Below are positions 5,716-5,955 of a stretch of 5,955 nt of DNA, in pieces. The translations under genes and the position numbers were made by a program. A model generated the notes under the pieces. The model was given only the letters and a program-made list of their open reading frames with translations. It made no database searches and was not told the origin of the DNA. The stretch is from an uncultured Thiomonas sp. (GTDB lineage: Bacteria > Pseudomonadota > Gammaproteobacteria > Burkholderiales > Burkholderiaceae_C), in the NCBI GenBank assembly GCA_937927695.1, contig CALBRU010000354.1, positions 1 through 5,955 of the forward strand. The letters run 5' to 3'. How positions within the stretch are numbered: position 1 is the stretch's first letter; every line of letters begins with the position of its first letter.

Positions 5716-5955
5716 TTACCGCGTCAGCCCGGCGTACAGCAGCGGCAGCTTTTCCGGCAGGCGTTGCACATGATCGACGACCATGAAGTTGTTCTGGCCG
5801 AAGATGCGGGCGACGTACTGGTCGGCGCGCGGGTCCAGGCTCATGCAGTAGGTGACGACGCCGTGCTTGGCCACGTCTTCCACCGCTTTTTTGGTGTCCG
5901 AGCGCAGGTATTGCGGGTCGCGCACGTCGATGTCGGCAGGCTCGCCGTCGGTGAT
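5716..5955 (-). CDS. cbbO: CbbO/NorD-type von Willebrand factor A domain protein, C-terminal 79 residues
   Basis: The frame runs from the window edge to TAA at 5718-5716. It begins ITDGEPADIDVRDPQYL, containing the TDGEP segment that supplies the last Asp of the metal-ion-dependent adhesion site of VWA domains. It continues DTKKAVEDVAKHGVVTYCMS and LDPRADQYVARIFG, and ends VDHVQRLPEKLPLLYAGLTR. This is the conserved C-terminus shared by CbbO and NorD. CbbO works with the AAA+ ATPase CbbQ as a RubisCO activase; NorD has a related role in nitric oxide reductase maturation. I prefer CbbO because a small gene follows at the cbbN position, but the short fragment cannot exclude NorD. The rest of the gene, and probably cbbQ and RubisCO genes, would lie to the right on the minus strand. 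Confidence 0.75.
   Translation of the reverse strand: MTDGEPADIDVRDPQYLRSDTKKAVEDVAKHGVVTYCMSLDPRADQYVARIFGQNNFMVVDHVQRLPEKLPLLYAGLTR

Overview
The window is GC-rich with densely packed genes. The gene set points to a betaproteobacterium, most likely Burkholderiales or a sulfur- or ammonia-oxidising autotroph of the Thiomonas/Thiobacillus type. The reasons are a YhdP/TIGR02099-type gene divergent from glnE (a pairing I associate with Burkholderiales) and the end of a CbbO-type gene, which implies a RubisCO (cbb) operon beyond the right edge. The genus is a guess.

Layout, left to right: (1) complement(<1..1976), the N-terminal 658 codons of a YhdP-family AsmA-like envelope protein. (2) Inside that gene, at about 1183-1438, lies a mosaic of GC-rich palindromic repeats of a kind normally seen between genes. 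Here it is read in frame as about 82 extra Pro/Gly/Arg-rich residues. (3) A divergent intergenic region of 208 bp. (4) glnE at 2185..4926, with both nucleotidyltransferase halves intact. (5) A 136-residue conserved-looking unknown at 4952..5362, 25 bp downstream with a strong ribosome binding site, probably co-transcribed with glnE. (6) Convergent with it, a small reading frame at complement(5374..5667), interrupted by an in-frame amber codon. (7) complement(5716..>5955), the von Willebrand A-type C-terminus of a CbbO/NorD-type protein.

Three functional units meet here: envelope biogenesis (yhdP), nitrogen control (glnE adenylylates and deadenylylates glutamine synthetase) and the tail of a carbon-fixation operon (cbbO plus a small downstream gene that sits where cbbN does in Nitrosomonas europaea cbbLSQON).

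I see no wholly new system. The two signals most worth following are the in-frame repeat insertion in yhdP, reminiscent of the Rickettsia palindromic elements that live inside genes, and the amber-interrupted small gene next to cbbO. No tRNA, rRNA, CRISPR array, transposase gene or convincing terminator was seen.
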